Assembly: GCF_020164455.1 (NCBI RefSeq)
Contig: NZ_JAIQWW010000012.1
Location: forward strand, 62,001 to 126,000
DNA length: 64,000 bases
DNA from: Phyllobacterium chamaecytisi
GTDB taxonomy: Bacteria > Pseudomonadota > Alphaproteobacteria > Rhizobiales > Rhizobiaceae
Reading direction: 5' to 3'
The notes below the pieces were generated by a model. The model was given only the letters and a program-made list of their open reading frames with translations. It was not told the origin of the DNA and did no database searches. The position numbers and the translations under genes are program-made. Position 1 is the stretch's first letter, and the number at the start of each line of letters is the position of its first letter. Shown here in pieces: positions 37,693-46,983 of the stretch.

Positions 37693-38876
37693 GACGGCAA
37701 AAGCCCCTTGGCTCGCGCAGCAGAGCGGATAAATCCGGTGATCGTCGAAAACATCTCGGGCTCATCGAGCAGGAACGAGTCGTGGCCACGATCCGACTCG
37801 ATCTCGACGAAGGACACCGACGCGCCTGCTGCATTCAGCGCATGGGCGACCATCCGGCTTTCGCTGGTCGGGAACAGCCAGTCGCTGGTGAATGAGACAA
37901 TGCAGAACCGGGTTTTCGATCCGGCGAAGGCATCGGCAAGCCGGCCGCCATGTTCCGCGGCGAGGTCGAAATAATCCATCGCCCGGGTCATGTAGAGATA
38001 GGAATTCGGGTCGAAACGCTCGACGAAAGTGGTCCCCTGATGGCGCAGATAGCTTTCAATCTGGAAATCCGCGTCGAACCCGAAGGTCACGTTCTGGCGG
38101 TCCTGCAGATTGCGCCCGAACTTGTTGTGCAAGGCAGTCTCGGACAGATAGGTAATATGGGCCGCCATGCGGGCGACCGAGAGACCTTTGCGTGGGACAG
38201 TGCCGGCTTCGAGGTAGCGGCCTTCCTTCCAGTCGGGATCAGCCATGACCGCCTGCCTGCCCACTTCATGGAAGGCGATATTCTGCGACGAGTGGCGGGC
38301 ACCGGTCGCAATCGCCACGGCCGCAAATACCTTGTCGGAATGGCTCGACGCCCATTCCAGCACCTGCATGCCGCCCATGGATCCGCCGATCACGGCAAAA
38401 AGCTGTTTGATGCCCAGATGCTCGATGAGCATCGCCTGGGCACGCACCATGTCCGCTATCGTGATGATCGGAAGATCCAGCGCGTAAGCCTTGCCGGTTT
38501 CGGGATTGATCGAGGCCGGGCCTGTCGAGCCAAGGCAACCGCCGAGGACATTGGAACAGAGCACGAAGTAGCGATCCGTATCGATCGGCTTGCCCGGACC
38601 GATGAGCAACTCCCACCAGCCCGGCTTGCCGGTTACGGGATGGACATTGGCGACATGCTGATCGCCAGTCAGCGCATGGCAGACGAGGATTGCGTTGGAC
38701 TTGTCGACGTTGAGTTCGCCATAGGACTGATACGCGATACGAAACGGCGAAAGCGATACGCCGCTATCGAGATGCAGCGGCTTGTCAGCGCCAAAATCCA
38801 CCACCGGACTGTGGGGATTTGTCGCTTCCTGGCTTTGCTGAGCTTTTTTAGCGGATGGTCGGCTGATTTTCGTCAT
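37689..38876 (-). CDS. metX: Homoserine O-acetyltransferase
   Basis: Alpha/beta hydrolase-fold acyltransferase of 395 residues in methionine synthesis, which transfers an acyl group from acyl-CoA to homoserine. The substrate-entry motif [13 protein letters not shown], the nucleophile elbow [16 protein letters not shown] (Ser), and the late [13 protein letters not shown] (Asp) and [11 protein letters not shown] (His) give the complete triad. Some family members use succinyl-CoA, which cannot be excluded. I use the ATG at 38876 (start [11 protein letters not shown]); the frame extends to 38960. A promoter is predicted at 38907-38935. No SAM riboswitch is seen. Confidence 0.94.
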   Translation of the reverse strand: MTKISRPSAKKAQQSQEATNPHSPVVDFGADKPLHLDSGVSLSPFRIAYQSYGELNVDKSNAILVCHALTGDQHVANVHPVTGKPGWWELLIGPGKPIDTDRYFVLCSNVLGGCLGSTGPASINPETGKAYALDLPIITIADMVRAQAMLIEHLGIKQLFAVIGGSMGGMQVLEWASSHSDKVFAAVAIATGARHSSQNIAFHEVGRQAVMADPDWKEGRYLEAGTVPRKGLSVARMAAHITYLSETALHNKFGRNLQDRQNVTFGFDADFQIESYLRHQGTTFVERFDPNSYLYMTRAMDYFDLAAEHGGRLADAFAGSKTRFCIVSFTSDWLFPTSESRMVAHALNAAGASVSFVEIESDRGHDSFLLDEPEMFSTITGFIRSAARAKGLLPS

Positions 38877-38906
38877 GTCTGCGCAATTGAGGGCGTGATC
38901 GCGCGT

Positions 38907-38935
38907 AGGTATGGTCGCAGTTCGCGCAAAGTCAA
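38907..38935 (-). promoter_or_regulatory. Predicted promoter of metX
   Basis: On the - strand TTGACT (38935-38930) and ATACCT (38912-38907) are 17 bases apart. The -35 box is good, the -10 box is weak. The metX start codon is about 30 bases downstream. Confidence 0.4.
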
Positions 38936-39008
38936 GTTGTTCTCGACATCCGGGCTCCATGCAGCTATGTCCGCACGGTGCTTTTGCCCGTTACGGACCC
39001 GAACAATT

Positions 39009-40115
39009 ATGACAACGACACGACAAGACATGCGCCCAACTCCGAAAGCCGGTGTGCTCGATATAGCGGCCTATGTGCCTGGCAAGCACAGCGCTCCCGG
39101 TGTTGAGAAGGTACATAAGCTGTCGTCGAACGAGACGCCGCTCGGTGCCAGCAAGCATGCGATGGAGGCTTATCGCGCTGCGGTGGAGCAACTGGAGATG
39201 TATCCCGATGGTCAGGCGACCCTGCTGAAGCGGGCGATCGCCGATATCCACGGTTTGAACGTCGATAATATCATGTGCGGTAATGGCTCGGACGAATTGC
39301 TCGGCCTGTTATGCCAAGCCTATCTCGCTGCAGGCGATGAGGCTGTCTATACCGAACATGGTTTCGGCATTTACAAGATCGCCACCATGGCTGCGGGTGG
39401 CGTACCGGTCGTTGCCAGCGAAAAGAACGAGCAAGCCGATGTCGATGCGATTTTGCTTGTCGTCACGCCGCGCACCAAGATCGTCTTTCTGGCAAATCCC
39501 AACAATCCGACAGGCACCTATCTGCCTTTCGAAGAGGTTCGCCGACTGCATGCCGGACTGCCGAAGAACGTAATGCTGGTGCTCGACGCCGCTTATGCGG
39601 AATATGTTCGCCGCAATGATTATGAGTCAGGCGTCGAACTGGTGTCGTCGTCCGAAAATGTCGTGATGACCCGCACTTTTTCGAAGATATACGGCCTTGC
39701 CGCTTTGCGCATCGGCTGGATGTTTGCGCCCGCCCATATCATTGATGCGACCAACCGTATCCGCGGTCCGTTTAACCTGAACTCCGCGGCCATCGTCACC
39801 GGCGCTGCGGCGATACGCGACCGCGCGCATCTCAACGATGCGGTGGCTTTCAACGAAAAGTGGCTGCCCTGGCTCACCGAACAATTGACCGGGCTTGGGC
39901 TTCGGGTCACGCCGTCGGTCGGTAATTTCCTTCTTGTGCACTTTCCCGAAGATCCGGCGAAATCGGCGGAGAAAGCGGACGCTTACCTGACGAGCAAGGG
40001 CTATATTTTGCGCCGCGTTACGGGATACGGATTTCCGAACGCGTTGCGCCTTTCCATTGGATCCGAAGAAGCCAATCTGGGCGTGGTCGCCGCACTCTCC
40101 GAATTCTTAAAGTAG
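39009..40115 (+). CDS. hisC: Histidinol-phosphate aminotransferase family enzyme
   Basis: PLP-dependent class II aminotransferase of 368 residues. The start [19 protein letters not shown] is typical; then [47 protein letters not shown], and the PLP lysine in [19 protein letters not shown]. Next to tyrA (146 bases downstream), it may serve in phenylalanine/tyrosine formation as well as histidine synthesis; HisC paralogs often do both. I use the ATG at 39009. The frame stays open over metX on the other strand, which is a GC-skew shadow. A 120-base palindromic repeat begins at its stop codon. Confidence 0.92.
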   Translation: MTTTRQDMRPTPKAGVLDIAAYVPGKHSAPGVEKVHKLSSNETPLGASKHAMEAYRAAVEQLEMYPDGQATLLKRAIADIHGLNVDNIMCGNGSDELLGLLCQAYLAAGDEAVYTEHGFGIYKIATMAAGGVPVVASEKNEQADVDAILLVVTPRTKIVFLANPNNPTGTYLPFEEVRRLHAGLPKNVMLVLDAAYAEYVRRNDYESGVELVSSSENVVMTRTFSKIYGLAALRIGWMFAPAHIIDATNRIRGPFNLNSAAIVTGAAAIRDRAHLNDAVAFNEKWLPWLTEQLTGLGLRVTPSVGNFLLVHFPEDPAKSAEKADAYLTSKGYILRRVTGYGFPNALRLSIGSEEANLGVVAALSEFLK

Positions 40116-40234
40116 ATTCACACCATGACGGGCTACAAATGGCGTTTTCCTGTGCTCCGGTGCTCACGTACCTTAAAGTACGCTGCGCTCCAGTGCTCGA
40201 AAACCACCATTTTCGCCGCGTCATAGCGCGAATC
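40115..40234. repeat. Palindromic repeat family P, copy 1 (120 bp, complete)
   Basis: The element begins GATTCACACCATGACGGG, ends CCGCGTCATAGCGCGAATC, and is a near-palindrome along its whole length. The centre carries ACGTACCTTAAAGTACG, and the segment GCTCC(G/A)GTGCTC appears twice as a direct repeat around it. It overlaps the last base of the hisC stop and lies before tyrA. Copy 2 (43180-43299) has exactly the same length. Confidence 0.85.
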
Positions 40235-40260
40235 TCAGCGCAGTTACAGGTCATAGAAAC

Positions 40261-41196
40261 ATGTCCGACATTCATTTCGATACAATCGCACTGATCGGCA
40301 TCGGCCTCATCGGTTCGTCGCTGGCGCGCGTCATCAAGCGCGAGGGCCTTGCCGACAAGATCGTCATTTCCACCCGCAGCGAAGCCACACTGGCTCGGGC
40401 AAAAGAGCTTGGCCTCGGCGATAGCTATACACTTGATAGCGCAGAGGCGGTGAAGAACGCCGATCTCGTTATCGTTTCAGTACCTGTGGGTTCGTCAGGC
40501 GAAGTTGCCCGGCAGATTGCCGGCTCGCTTAAGCCCGGCGCGATCGTGACCGATGTCGGTTCGACCAAGGGTTCGGTGATTGCGCAGATGCAGCCGGAAC
40601 TCCCCGCGAATGTGCATTTCATCCCGGGGCATCCGCTGGCAGGAACGGAGTATTCCGGCCCCGATGCAGGTTTTGCCGATCTGTTCATCAACCGCTGGTG
40701 CATCCTCACACCATTGGAGGGTACGGACCCGGACGCTATCGCGAAGCTGACGAAGTTCTGGGAAGCCTGCGGTTCGCGGCTCGACACGATGGACCCTTTG
40801 CATCACGACCGCGTCCTCGCCATCGTATCCCATCTCCCGCACTTGATAGCCTACAATATCGTCGGCACAGCGAGCGATCTGGAAGAAGTGACAAACTCCG
40901 AAGTCATCAAATATTCGGCTTCGGGTTTTCGCGATTTCACGCGTCTGGCCGCATCTGATCCCACCATGTGGCGCGATGTCTGCCTGCACAACAAGGACGC
41001 CATCCTTGAAATGCTGTCGCGGTTTTCCGAGGATCTCGCCTCGTTGCAGCGATCGGTTCGCTGGGGCGACGGCGATGCGCTGTTCGATCTTTTCACCCGG
41101 ACACGTGCCGTCCGCCGCGGCATCATCGATGCGGGTCAGGAAGTGGATGCTCCGGACTTCGGACGGCAGAAGGCAGGACAGAGCTCAACGCAATAG
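40261..41196 (+). CDS. tyrA: Prephenate/arogenate dehydrogenase
   Basis: NAD(P)-dependent enzyme of 311 residues in tyrosine synthesis. The Rossmann motif IALIGIGLIGSSLARVIK is at the N-terminus; VTDVGSTKGSVIAQMQ, HFIPGHPLAGTEYSGP (catalytic His) and LIAYNIVGTASDLEEV are typical of TyrA. No chorismate mutase or ACT domain is fused. It follows hisC with a palindromic repeat in the gap that would sit in the shared mRNA. Whether it prefers prephenate or arogenate cannot be read from the sequence. Confidence 0.94.
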   Translation: MSDIHFDTIALIGIGLIGSSLARVIKREGLADKIVISTRSEATLARAKELGLGDSYTLDSAEAVKNADLVIVSVPVGSSGEVARQIAGSLKPGAIVTDVGSTKGSVIAQMQPELPANVHFIPGHPLAGTEYSGPDAGFADLFINRWCILTPLEGTDPDAIAKLTKFWEACGSRLDTMDPLHHDRVLAIVSHLPHLIAYNIVGTASDLEEVTNSEVIKYSASGFRDFTRLAASDPTMWRDVCLHNKDAILEMLSRFSEDLASLQRSVRWGDGDALFDLFTRTRAVRRGIIDAGQEVDAPDFGRQKAGQSSTQ

Positions 41197-41215
41197 CCGT
41201 TAGAGGCGATGCCGA

Positions 41216-41395
41216 TTATCTCCCCCCTTGTGGGGGAGAAAGTGATTTCAGCATCTTAGCACTTGCTAAGTGCTAGAAATCACAAGAGAGGGGATGGTCT
41301 GGGTTCAAAAAATCCCCTCACTTGGATTTTCCAAGGATTTAGCAAAGAAGGCTAAATCCAGGAAAATCCTTTCTCTCCCACAAGGGGAGAGATAA
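41216..41395. repeat. Multi-hairpin intergenic element with 26-base inverted ends
   Basis: Ends at 41216-41241 and 41370-41395 are inverted copies (TTATCTCCCCCCTTGTGGGG against TTATCTCTCCCCTTGTGGGA in the reverse direction). Inside are two further hairpins: GTGATTTC...GAAATCAC (41242-41283) and GGATTTTCC...GGAAAATCC. The total is 180 bases, between the convergent tyrA and DUF2125 genes. No coding capacity; it looks like a MITE or REP-type element. Confidence 0.75.
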
Positions 41396-41438
41396 GAGCG
41401 GATCCGTCCGCGTGTGATGTGCAACGCTCAGGTTACAA

Positions 41439-42458
41439 TCACAGCGCGGGCAGCCGTCCGATGCTGATAAAGCCAACCGACATTTTGCCGTTCTTCACCG
41501 TAATGGGAAGTGTTGGCGCGCCGCTCGCGTCTTTCGGAACGAACGCCATCGCTTGAACAACGGTCGAAATCGTATTGCCTGCTTCAGGGAAAATGCCCTG
41601 CATGACTTTGGCGACACCTTCCGGATTGCGCATCGTCACCTTGAAATCGCCGCTGATGCGCCCGTCATCGGCGACGGAAAACGGACCGGAAATCGCAATC
41701 CCGCTGCCATCCTCGAAGGACAGTTCGACTTTTCGCAGCGTTCCCGTCTGGCCGCGCAGAACCGACAGGTCACGCTCGGGTTTTGCCAGAAGCGCGAAAC
41801 CATTGGCAAGCTGGACATCGGCAGCGCCGGTCAATTCGGGCAACGGTCTGTCGAGGACAATATTGTCAGCGATCTTCAACTTGTCGAAGGATAGTGCGAT
41901 ATCCATCTGCGGTTGGACGGTGTTGAACTCAAGTTTCCCGGTCTGCATCACGGCGAGCGGAACAGGATTGCTCACATTCCCGCGCTCATTGACCATGACA
42001 TTGCTGCCTTCAATCGAGAGTTGTTTTGGAAGCGGTTTGTCGAGCCGGACGCTCGTGGCGAGATGTTCCCATTTCACGTCGAGAGGCGGAGCGCCGGGCA
42101 CGTCCACGGCGGCAGGGCCTTCGACGCTGCTGACAATCTGGAGCGGGTCGTAGATTTGCGCTGCTGAACGAAAGCTGCCGGCGGTGATGGATATGTTTTT
42201 GGCCTGGTCGACCCAACCGACTTTCGAGCAGTCGAGACCAACGCGCAAAGGATAGCCACTCGCCCTGGCGTTTTCGCAGGTGGCGTCGATGCCCTGCTGT
42301 TTGAACGCTGCAATGTTCGTTGCAACCCGGCTTTCCAATTGATTGGCCAGATAGTACCAGCCGCCGGTGTAGATCGCGCCGGCAAGGATAATCAGTGCGC
42401 CGATGATGATCGGAAGTCTCGAAGGCTTGCGGCTCTTTTCGGCAGTGCTTGACGGCAT
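41439..42458 (-). CDS. DUF2125 domain protein, membrane-anchored
   Basis: Protein of 339 residues starting MPSSTAEKSRKPSRLP, with one membrane segment (about residues 17-38, IIIGALIILAGAIYTGGWYY) and a long periplasmic part made of beta-rich DUF2125 sequence (CENARASGYPLRVGLDCSKV, KWEHLATSVRLDKPLPKQL). The fold suggests an AsmA-like or lipid-handling relative, but no function is known. The frame extends upstream to 42617 through a repeat copy, so I use the ATG at 42458, although its ribosome binding site is weak. Divergent from the ggct-like gene. Confidence 0.82.
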   Translation of the reverse strand: MPSSTAEKSRKPSRLPIIIGALIILAGAIYTGGWYYLANQLESRVATNIAAFKQQGIDATCENARASGYPLRVGLDCSKVGWVDQAKNISITAGSFRSAAQIYDPLQIVSSVEGPAAVDVPGAPPLDVKWEHLATSVRLDKPLPKQLSIEGSNVMVNERGNVSNPVPLAVMQTGKLEFNTVQPQMDIALSFDKLKIADNIVLDRPLPELTGAADVQLANGFALLAKPERDLSVLRGQTGTLRKVELSFEDGSGIAISGPFSVADDGRISGDFKVTMRNPEGVAKVMQGIFPEAGNTISTVVQAMAFVPKDASGAPTLPITVKNGKMSVGFISIGRLPAL

Positions 42459-42518
42459 GGGGTGGGTCTCGCTATCGGTCAGGGAGAGACCGTTGACAAT
42501 CCACCCCGACGGCCATTT

Positions 42519-42590
42519 GATGCGATTTTCTGCACTTCCGGTGCTCATGGACCAAATGTCCACTGCGCTCCGGGTCTCGAAAACCGCATC
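42519..42590. repeat. Palindromic repeat family P, diverged copy (72 bp)
   Basis: Starts GATGCGATTTTCTGCACTTC, ends CGAAAACCGCATC. It shares the arms TTTTCTGC(G)CTCCGGTGCTC and CGCTCCGG-(T)CTCGAAAACC with the other copies, but the centre is replaced by TGGACCAAATGTCCA, which is itself a palindrome. It lies in the divergent space upstream of the DUF2125 gene. Confidence 0.65.
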
Positions 42591-42625
42591 AACTGACTCG
42601 CCAGGCTGAATTCTCAAACAGTCTC

Positions 42626-42656
42626 TCAGGCAAATCTATCAGGCAAATCTATCAGG
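42626..42656 (+). repeat. 13-base tandem repeat at the ggct ribosome binding site
   Basis: TCAGGCAAATCTA occurs twice in tandem (42626-42638, 42639-42651), followed by a third partial TCAGG that forms the AGGA ribosome binding site 5 bases before the start codon at 42663. Confidence 0.7.
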
Positions 42657-42662
42657 ACGGAT

Positions 42663-43181
42663 ATGGGCGATTTTTGGGTCTTTGGCTACGGCTCTCTGAT
42701 GTGGAAGCCGGGCTTTGCACATGTGGAGACTTTGCACGCCCGCCTTCATGGTTATCGCAGGGCGCTGTGTGTCCGCTCCTATGTGCATCGTGGAACGCCC
42801 GAGCGTCCGGGGCTGGTGCTGGGCCTCGATCGGGGCGGATCCTGCCTTGGGATGGCGTTTCGCGTGCCTGGCGATCTCGAGGACGAGGTTGTCGCCTATT
42901 TGCGGGCGCGTGAACTGGTCACGCATGTCTATCTCGAACGGCGGCTGGCCATACGGCTCGAAGACGGGCGCAGGGTCGAGGCGCTGACCTATATCGTCGA
43001 CCGCAGCCATGTTCAGTATGCGGGCAGGCTTTCCGTCAGCGAAGCAGCTACGGCTGTGCGCGGCTCAGTGGGTCAATCGGGTCGCAATGAAGACTATGTG
43101 CACAGCACGCTCGAGCACATGCACAAGATGAAGATCCGCGATCACTGGATGGAAGCGGTCGTCGCGGCAGTCGATCGGTGA
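42663..43181 (+). CDS. Gamma-glutamylcyclotransferase (ChaC-like)
   Basis: Cytoplasmic protein of 172 residues with the ChaC/GGCT fold. The N-terminal substrate loop is WVFGYGSLMWKPGF, then RRALCVRSYVHRGTPERPGLVLGLD and a likely catalytic Glu in RARELVTHVY (about residue 84). ChaC enzymes cleave gamma-glutamyl groups from glutathione to give 5-oxoproline. AGGA lies 5 bases before the ATG. A complete copy of the 120-base palindromic repeat begins at its stop codon, between it and the convergent tlpA-like gene. Confidence 0.9.
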   Translation: MGDFWVFGYGSLMWKPGFAHVETLHARLHGYRRALCVRSYVHRGTPERPGLVLGLDRGGSCLGMAFRVPGDLEDEVVAYLRARELVTHVYLERRLAIRLEDGRRVEALTYIVDRSHVQYAGRLSVSEAATAVRGSVGQSGRNEDYVHSTLEHMHKMKIRDHWMEAVVAAVDR

Positions 43182-43299
43182 TTCACGCCATGGCGGCCTG
43201 CAAACCGCGTTTTTCTGCGCTCCGGTGCTCACGTACCTTAAAGTACGCTACGCTCCGGTGCTCGAAAACCACCGTTTTCGCCTCGCCCTGACGTGAATC
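43180..43299. repeat. Palindromic repeat family P, copy 2 (120 bp, complete)
   Basis: Same length and layout as copy 1: GATTCACGCCATGGCGG at the left, ACGTGAATC at the right, the centre ACGTACCTTAAAGTACG, and GCTCCGGTGCTC twice in direct orientation. It overlaps the stop codon of the ChaC-like gene and fills most of the gap to the convergent thioredoxin-like gene. Confidence 0.85.
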
Positions 43300-43316
43300 C
43301 AGATAGGCCCTGCAAC

Positions 43317-43994
43317 CTACAGGCCGGTCGCCGTATCGACAAAACGGGCGGCGTCATCGCTGGACCAGTCCGCCGGACCGTTCATCGCCGCAATCTGGCA
43401 GCCCTCCTTGTCGACAAGCATTGTCACCGGCAGACCGAAAGCGAGGTTCTTCCGCTTGAGATCGTTGAATACGCCCATCGATGGATCGCGATAGAGCTGC
43501 AGCGACTTGACGCCGATCTCGCTCAGGAATGCCTTCGGCTTCTCGTCGTCGCCCGTATCGATGTTGATGGTCACGACCTGGAAATTGTCGCCGCCCTTCT
43601 TCGTCTCCAGCGCATCGAGGGCCGGCATTTCTTCGCGGCATGGCACGCACCACGTTGCCCACAGATTGACAAGAAGCGTCTTGCCTTTGAAATCGCCGAG
43701 GCGGGCAGGCTTTCCATCGGGAGCGGTGAAAGTCAAAGCCGACATGGATTGAGGCGAATCCGCACCGCGCATGGCGGCAACGGCGCCAACGGCGGCCCCG
43801 TCTATCTTCTTGGCATCCGCGGTTTTCAAAGCGCATTGATCGGACGGGTTTGTGCCGGCGACAATATTGCCAGAAGGCCGTTCCATCACGTATACCGCAA
43901 CCGCACCGGCAAGAATGCCTGCGAGTGCTGCAGACAGGATGATCTTCCTGCTGTTGTCGCGTGGCGTTTTCTGCGTTTCGTTGCCATCCGTCAT
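43317..43994 (-). CDS. TlpA-type thiol:disulfide interchange protein
   Basis: Membrane-anchored periplasmic thioredoxin of 225 residues. A single N-terminal membrane segment (about residues 18-37, [20 protein letters not shown]) is followed by a thioredoxin domain with the active site [17 protein letters not shown] and the cis-Pro region [13 protein letters not shown]. TlpA proteins reduce disulfides, for example in cytochrome oxidase assembly. I use the ATG at 43994 (MTDGNETQ); AGAAG lies upstream. It is divergent from argH with only 35 bases between starts, a conserved pairing in rhizobia. Confidence 0.92.
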   Translation of the reverse strand: MTDGNETQKTPRDNSRKIILSAALAGILAGAVAVYVMERPSGNIVAGTNPSDQCALKTADAKKIDGAAVGAVAAMRGADSPQSMSALTFTAPDGKPARLGDFKGKTLLVNLWATWCVPCREEMPALDALETKKGGDNFQVVTINIDTGDDEKPKAFLSEIGVKSLQLYRDPSMGVFNDLKRKNLAFGLPVTMLVDKEGCQIAAMNGPADWSSDDAARFVDTATGL

Positions 43995-44029
43995 TTTACT
44001 CTTCTCGCTTCTCACCCAAGGCGCTATCC

Positions 44030-45430
44030 ATGTCCGACAAGAAGAACAGCAATGAAATGTGGGGAGGCCGTTTCGCCTCGGGTCCCGCCGCGATCATGGA
44101 AGAAATCAACGCTTCCATCGGCTTCGACCAGAAACTCTACGCCCAGGACATTCAGGGTTCGCTTGCCCATGCTGCCATGCTTGCGAAAACCGGCATAATA
44201 GGGGCGGACGATCACGACAAGATCGCAAAGGGCCTGAACACGATATTGTCAGAGATAGAGACGGGAAAATTCACGTTTTCGCGTAAGCTCGAAGACATCC
44301 ACATGAATATCGAGTCGCGACTGGCTGAACTGATCGGCGCACCGGCAGGCCGGTTGCACACAGCGCGCTCGCGCAATGATCAGGTTGCTGTCGATTTCCG
44401 CCTCTGGGTCAAGGGGGAATTCGAGAGAACGGCGATTGCCCTGAAGAAGCTCATCGAAGCATTTCTGAAGCGTGCCGAGGAACATGCAGCGACGTTGATG
44501 CCAGGCTTCACGCATCTGCAGACGGCGCAGCCCGTCACCTTCGGTCACCACTGCATGGCCTATGTCGAGATGTTTGGGCGCGACTTGAGCCGGGTCCGGG
44601 ACGCCATCGACCGTATGGACGAATCGCCGCTCGGTGCCGCGGCGCTGGCCGGGACCGGTTTTCCGATAGACCGGCACATGACCGCAAAGGCGCTCGGCTT
44701 TCGCGAGCCGACCCGCAACTCGCTCGACAGTGTTTCGGATCGCGATTATGCGCTGGAATTCCTTTCGACCGCCGCGATCACCGCGACGCACCTGTCCCGC
44801 CTCGCCGAAGAGATCGTCATCTGGTCGACGCCGCAGTTCGGGTTCGTGCGCCTGTCCGACAGTTTCTCCACCGGCTCATCGATCATGCCGCAGAAGAAAA
44901 ACCCCGATGCTGCCGAACTTGTGCGCGCCAAGACCGGGCGCATCACCGGCTCGCTGGTCGGTCTCCTGACCGTGATGAAAGGTCTGCCGCTGACCTATTC
45001 GAAGGACATGCAGGAAGACAAGGAAGCCGTCTTCGATGCGGCGGAGACGCTGGAATTATGCATCGCCGCGATGACCGGCATGGTCGGTGATATGACCATC
45101 AACAGCGCCGCTATGAAAAAAGCGGCCGGTTCCGGCTACTCGACAGCGACCGATCTTGCCGATTGGTTGGTGCGTGAACTCGGGCTGCCCTTCCGCGAGG
45201 CGCATCACGTGACCGGACGCGCGGTGGCGCTGGCGGAAGAGAAGAAAGCCGAGCTCGGCAAACTATCGCTGGAGGATCTGCAGGCGATACACCCCGGCAT
45301 CACCGATGCGGTGTTCGGTTATCTAACCGTCGACAAATCGGTGCGCAGCCGCAAATCCTATGGCGGTACGGCGCCGGGCGAGGTTCGCCGCCAGATCAAG
45401 TTCTGGCAAAAGCGTATCGCAAAACTCTAA
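44030..45430 (+). CDS. argH: Argininosuccinate lyase
   Basis: Homotetrameric cytoplasmic enzyme of 466 residues that splits argininosuccinate into arginine and fumarate, the last step of arginine synthesis. The start [16 protein letters not shown] is typical; [34 protein letters not shown] and the superfamily signature [12 protein letters not shown] (catalytic Ser loop) are present. The ATG at 44030 has AAGG 8 bases upstream; the frame extends to 43961 without similarity. It is divergent from the tlpA-like gene and upstream of lptM-lysA. Confidence 0.96.
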   Translation: MSDKKNSNEMWGGRFASGPAAIMEEINASIGFDQKLYAQDIQGSLAHAAMLAKTGIIGADDHDKIAKGLNTILSEIETGKFTFSRKLEDIHMNIESRLAELIGAPAGRLHTARSRNDQVAVDFRLWVKGEFERTAIALKKLIEAFLKRAEEHAATLMPGFTHLQTAQPVTFGHHCMAYVEMFGRDLSRVRDAIDRMDESPLGAAALAGTGFPIDRHMTAKALGFREPTRNSLDSVSDRDYALEFLSTAAITATHLSRLAEEIVIWSTPQFGFVRLSDSFSTGSSIMPQKKNPDAAELVRAKTGRITGSLVGLLTVMKGLPLTYSKDMQEDKEAVFDAAETLELCIAAMTGMVGDMTINSAAMKKAAGSGYSTATDLADWLVRELGLPFREAHHVTGRAVALAEEKKAELGKLSLEDLQAIHPGITDAVFGYLTVDKSVRSRKSYGGTAPGEVRRQIKFWQKRIAKL

Positions 45431-45509
45431 AACAATATTGGCTGGAGATGGGGGTGCAAAGCGCGCCTTCATACGCTAGACAGAGTAAACGCCATTCGGG
45501 ATCAAACTT

Positions 45510-45695
45510 ATGACGAGCCGTTCTTTTTTGACGACAATACTGATGTCGATTGCAATTTTAAGCGTTGTTTCGGCTTGTGGCCGAAAGGGCGATCCTGAAC
45601 TGCCGCCGGCTTCCGTTACGACGATGCCCGGCGAGCCGAAGACCGAAAAACCGCCGGTCCAGGACAAGCGTTTCATCCTCGACCCGTTGATCTAG
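45510..45695 (+). CDS. lptM: Small lipoprotein of the LptM (YifL) family
   Basis: Lipoprotein of 61 residues. The signal peptide runs into the lipobox SVVSAC, and the mature N-terminus CGRKGDPELPPAS is the LptM signature; the rest is a Pro/Lys-rich tail. In E. coli LptM helps mature the outer-membrane LPS translocon LptD/E. The gene stands immediately before lysA (8 bases), as in other proteobacteria, which strengthens the call despite the short length. No strong Shine-Dalgarno sequence is seen. Confidence 0.85.
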   Translation: MTSRSFLTTILMSIAILSVVSACGRKGDPELPPASVTTMPGEPKTEKPPVQDKRFILDPLI

Positions 45696-45703
45696 GCACG
45701 TAC

Positions 45704-46969
45704 GTGAACCATTTCGACTATAAAGACGGCGTTCTCCATGCCGAGGGCGTCAGCATTCCCGACATCGCCAAGACGGTCGGAACACCTTTCTATTGCTATT
45801 CCACCGCGACGATAGAACGGCATTTCAAGGTCTTCTCGGCGGCATTCGCCGATATGGAGACGCTCGTCGCCTACGCGCTCAAGGCCAATTCCAATCAGGC
45901 CGTCCTGAAGACGCTGGCTCGCCTCGGTTCAGGCGCCGACGTGGTCTCCGAGGGCGAAATGCGCCGCGCGCTGGCTGCAGGCATCCCGGCCAACAAGATC
46001 GTTTTTTCCGGCGTCGGCAAGAAGCCTAGCGAAATGGATTATGCACTGGCCGCCGGAATCCATTGTTTCAACGTCGAATCCGAGCCGGAGCTTGAAATAC
46101 TTTCCGCGCGCGCGGTTGCGGCGGGCAAGATTGCGCCGGTATCGCTGCGCATCAACCCGGATGTGGACGCCAAGACCCACAAAAAGATTTCCACGGGCAA
46201 ATCGGAGAACAAGTTCGGTATTCCGCTTGCCAAGGCCAGCACGATCTATGCGCATGCCGCCAAGCTTCCCGGCCTCAAGGTCACCGGCATCGACATGCAT
46301 ATCGGCAGCCAGATCACCGATCTCGAGCCGTTCGATAATGCCTTCAGGCTGCTGGCCGAACTGGTTGCGCAGTTGCAGGCGGACGGCCACGATATCAAGC
46401 ATGTCGATCTCGGCGGGGGCTTGGGCATTCCCTATCATTTCGACAATAATCCGCCACCGCTGCCAGATGCCTATGCGCAAATCGTGCAAAAGCATATCAA
46501 GCCCCTGGGCCTGAAGACCATTTTCGAGCCGGGCCGTCTCATCGTCGGCAATGCCGGTATATTGGTCAGCGAGGTGATTTACCTCAAGGAAGGCGATGCG
46601 CGGAATTTCATCATCGTCGATGCGGCCATGAACGATCTTATCCGTCCGACGCTTTACGACGCCTTTCATATCATCCGTCCGGTCAAGGAACCTGCGGCCA
46701 ACGATCCGCGTATTCGCGGCGATGTTGTCGGTCCCGTTTGCGAAACTGGCGATTATCTTGGCCTCGATCGCGATCTGCCGCGCCCGGCTCCGGGCGATCT
46801 CATCGCCATTGGAACGGCAGGCGCTTACGGCGCAGTACAGGCAGGCACCTACAACACGCGTCTGCTCGTGCCAGAGGTTCTGGTCAATGGCGACCGGTTC
46901 CATGTGGTGCGGCCCAGAACGAGCTATGACGAGCTGATAGGGCTCGATTCGGTGCCAGACTGGCTTTAG
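45704..46969 (+). CDS. lysA: Diaminopimelate decarboxylase
   Basis: PLP enzyme of 421 residues that decarboxylates meso-diaminopimelate to lysine. The PLP lysine is in TLVAYALKANSNQAV, followed by GADVVSEGEMRRALAAG, SLRINPDVD, GIDMHIGSQITDL, VDLGGGLGIPYHF and the substrate-side CETGDYLGLDRDLP (Cys). The start is GTG at 45704, consistent with the conserved N-terminus MNHFDYKDGVLHAEGVSI. Translation may be coupled to lptM. A repeat element follows its stop. Confidence 0.96.
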   Translation: MNHFDYKDGVLHAEGVSIPDIAKTVGTPFYCYSTATIERHFKVFSAAFADMETLVAYALKANSNQAVLKTLARLGSGADVVSEGEMRRALAAGIPANKIVFSGVGKKPSEMDYALAAGIHCFNVESEPELEILSARAVAAGKIAPVSLRINPDVDAKTHKKISTGKSENKFGIPLAKASTIYAHAAKLPGLKVTGIDMHIGSQITDLEPFDNAFRLLAELVAQLQADGHDIKHVDLGGGLGIPYHFDNNPPPLPDAYAQIVQKHIKPLGLKTIFEPGRLIVGNAGILVSEVIYLKEGDARNFIIVDAAMNDLIRPTLYDAFHIIRPVKEPAANDPRIRGDVVGPVCETGDYLGLDRDLPRPAPGDLIAIGTAGAYGAVQAGTYNTRLLVPEVLVNGDRFHVVRPRTSYDELIGLDSVPDWL

Positions 46970-46983
46970 CAATCCTAGGATAA

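Noticed and set aside
38877-39008. A SAM-II (metA-type) riboswitch upstream of metX
   Set aside because: The leader is only about 25 bases from the predicted start of transcription to the ATG, and the conserved SAM-II core with its GCTAAA-type 3' strand is not present on the - strand.
37950-39008. Long open frame on the + strand upstream of hisC, running through metX
   Set aside because: It lies antisense to a clear metX gene, has no family resemblance, and reflects codon bias in GC-rich DNA. hisC starts at 39009.
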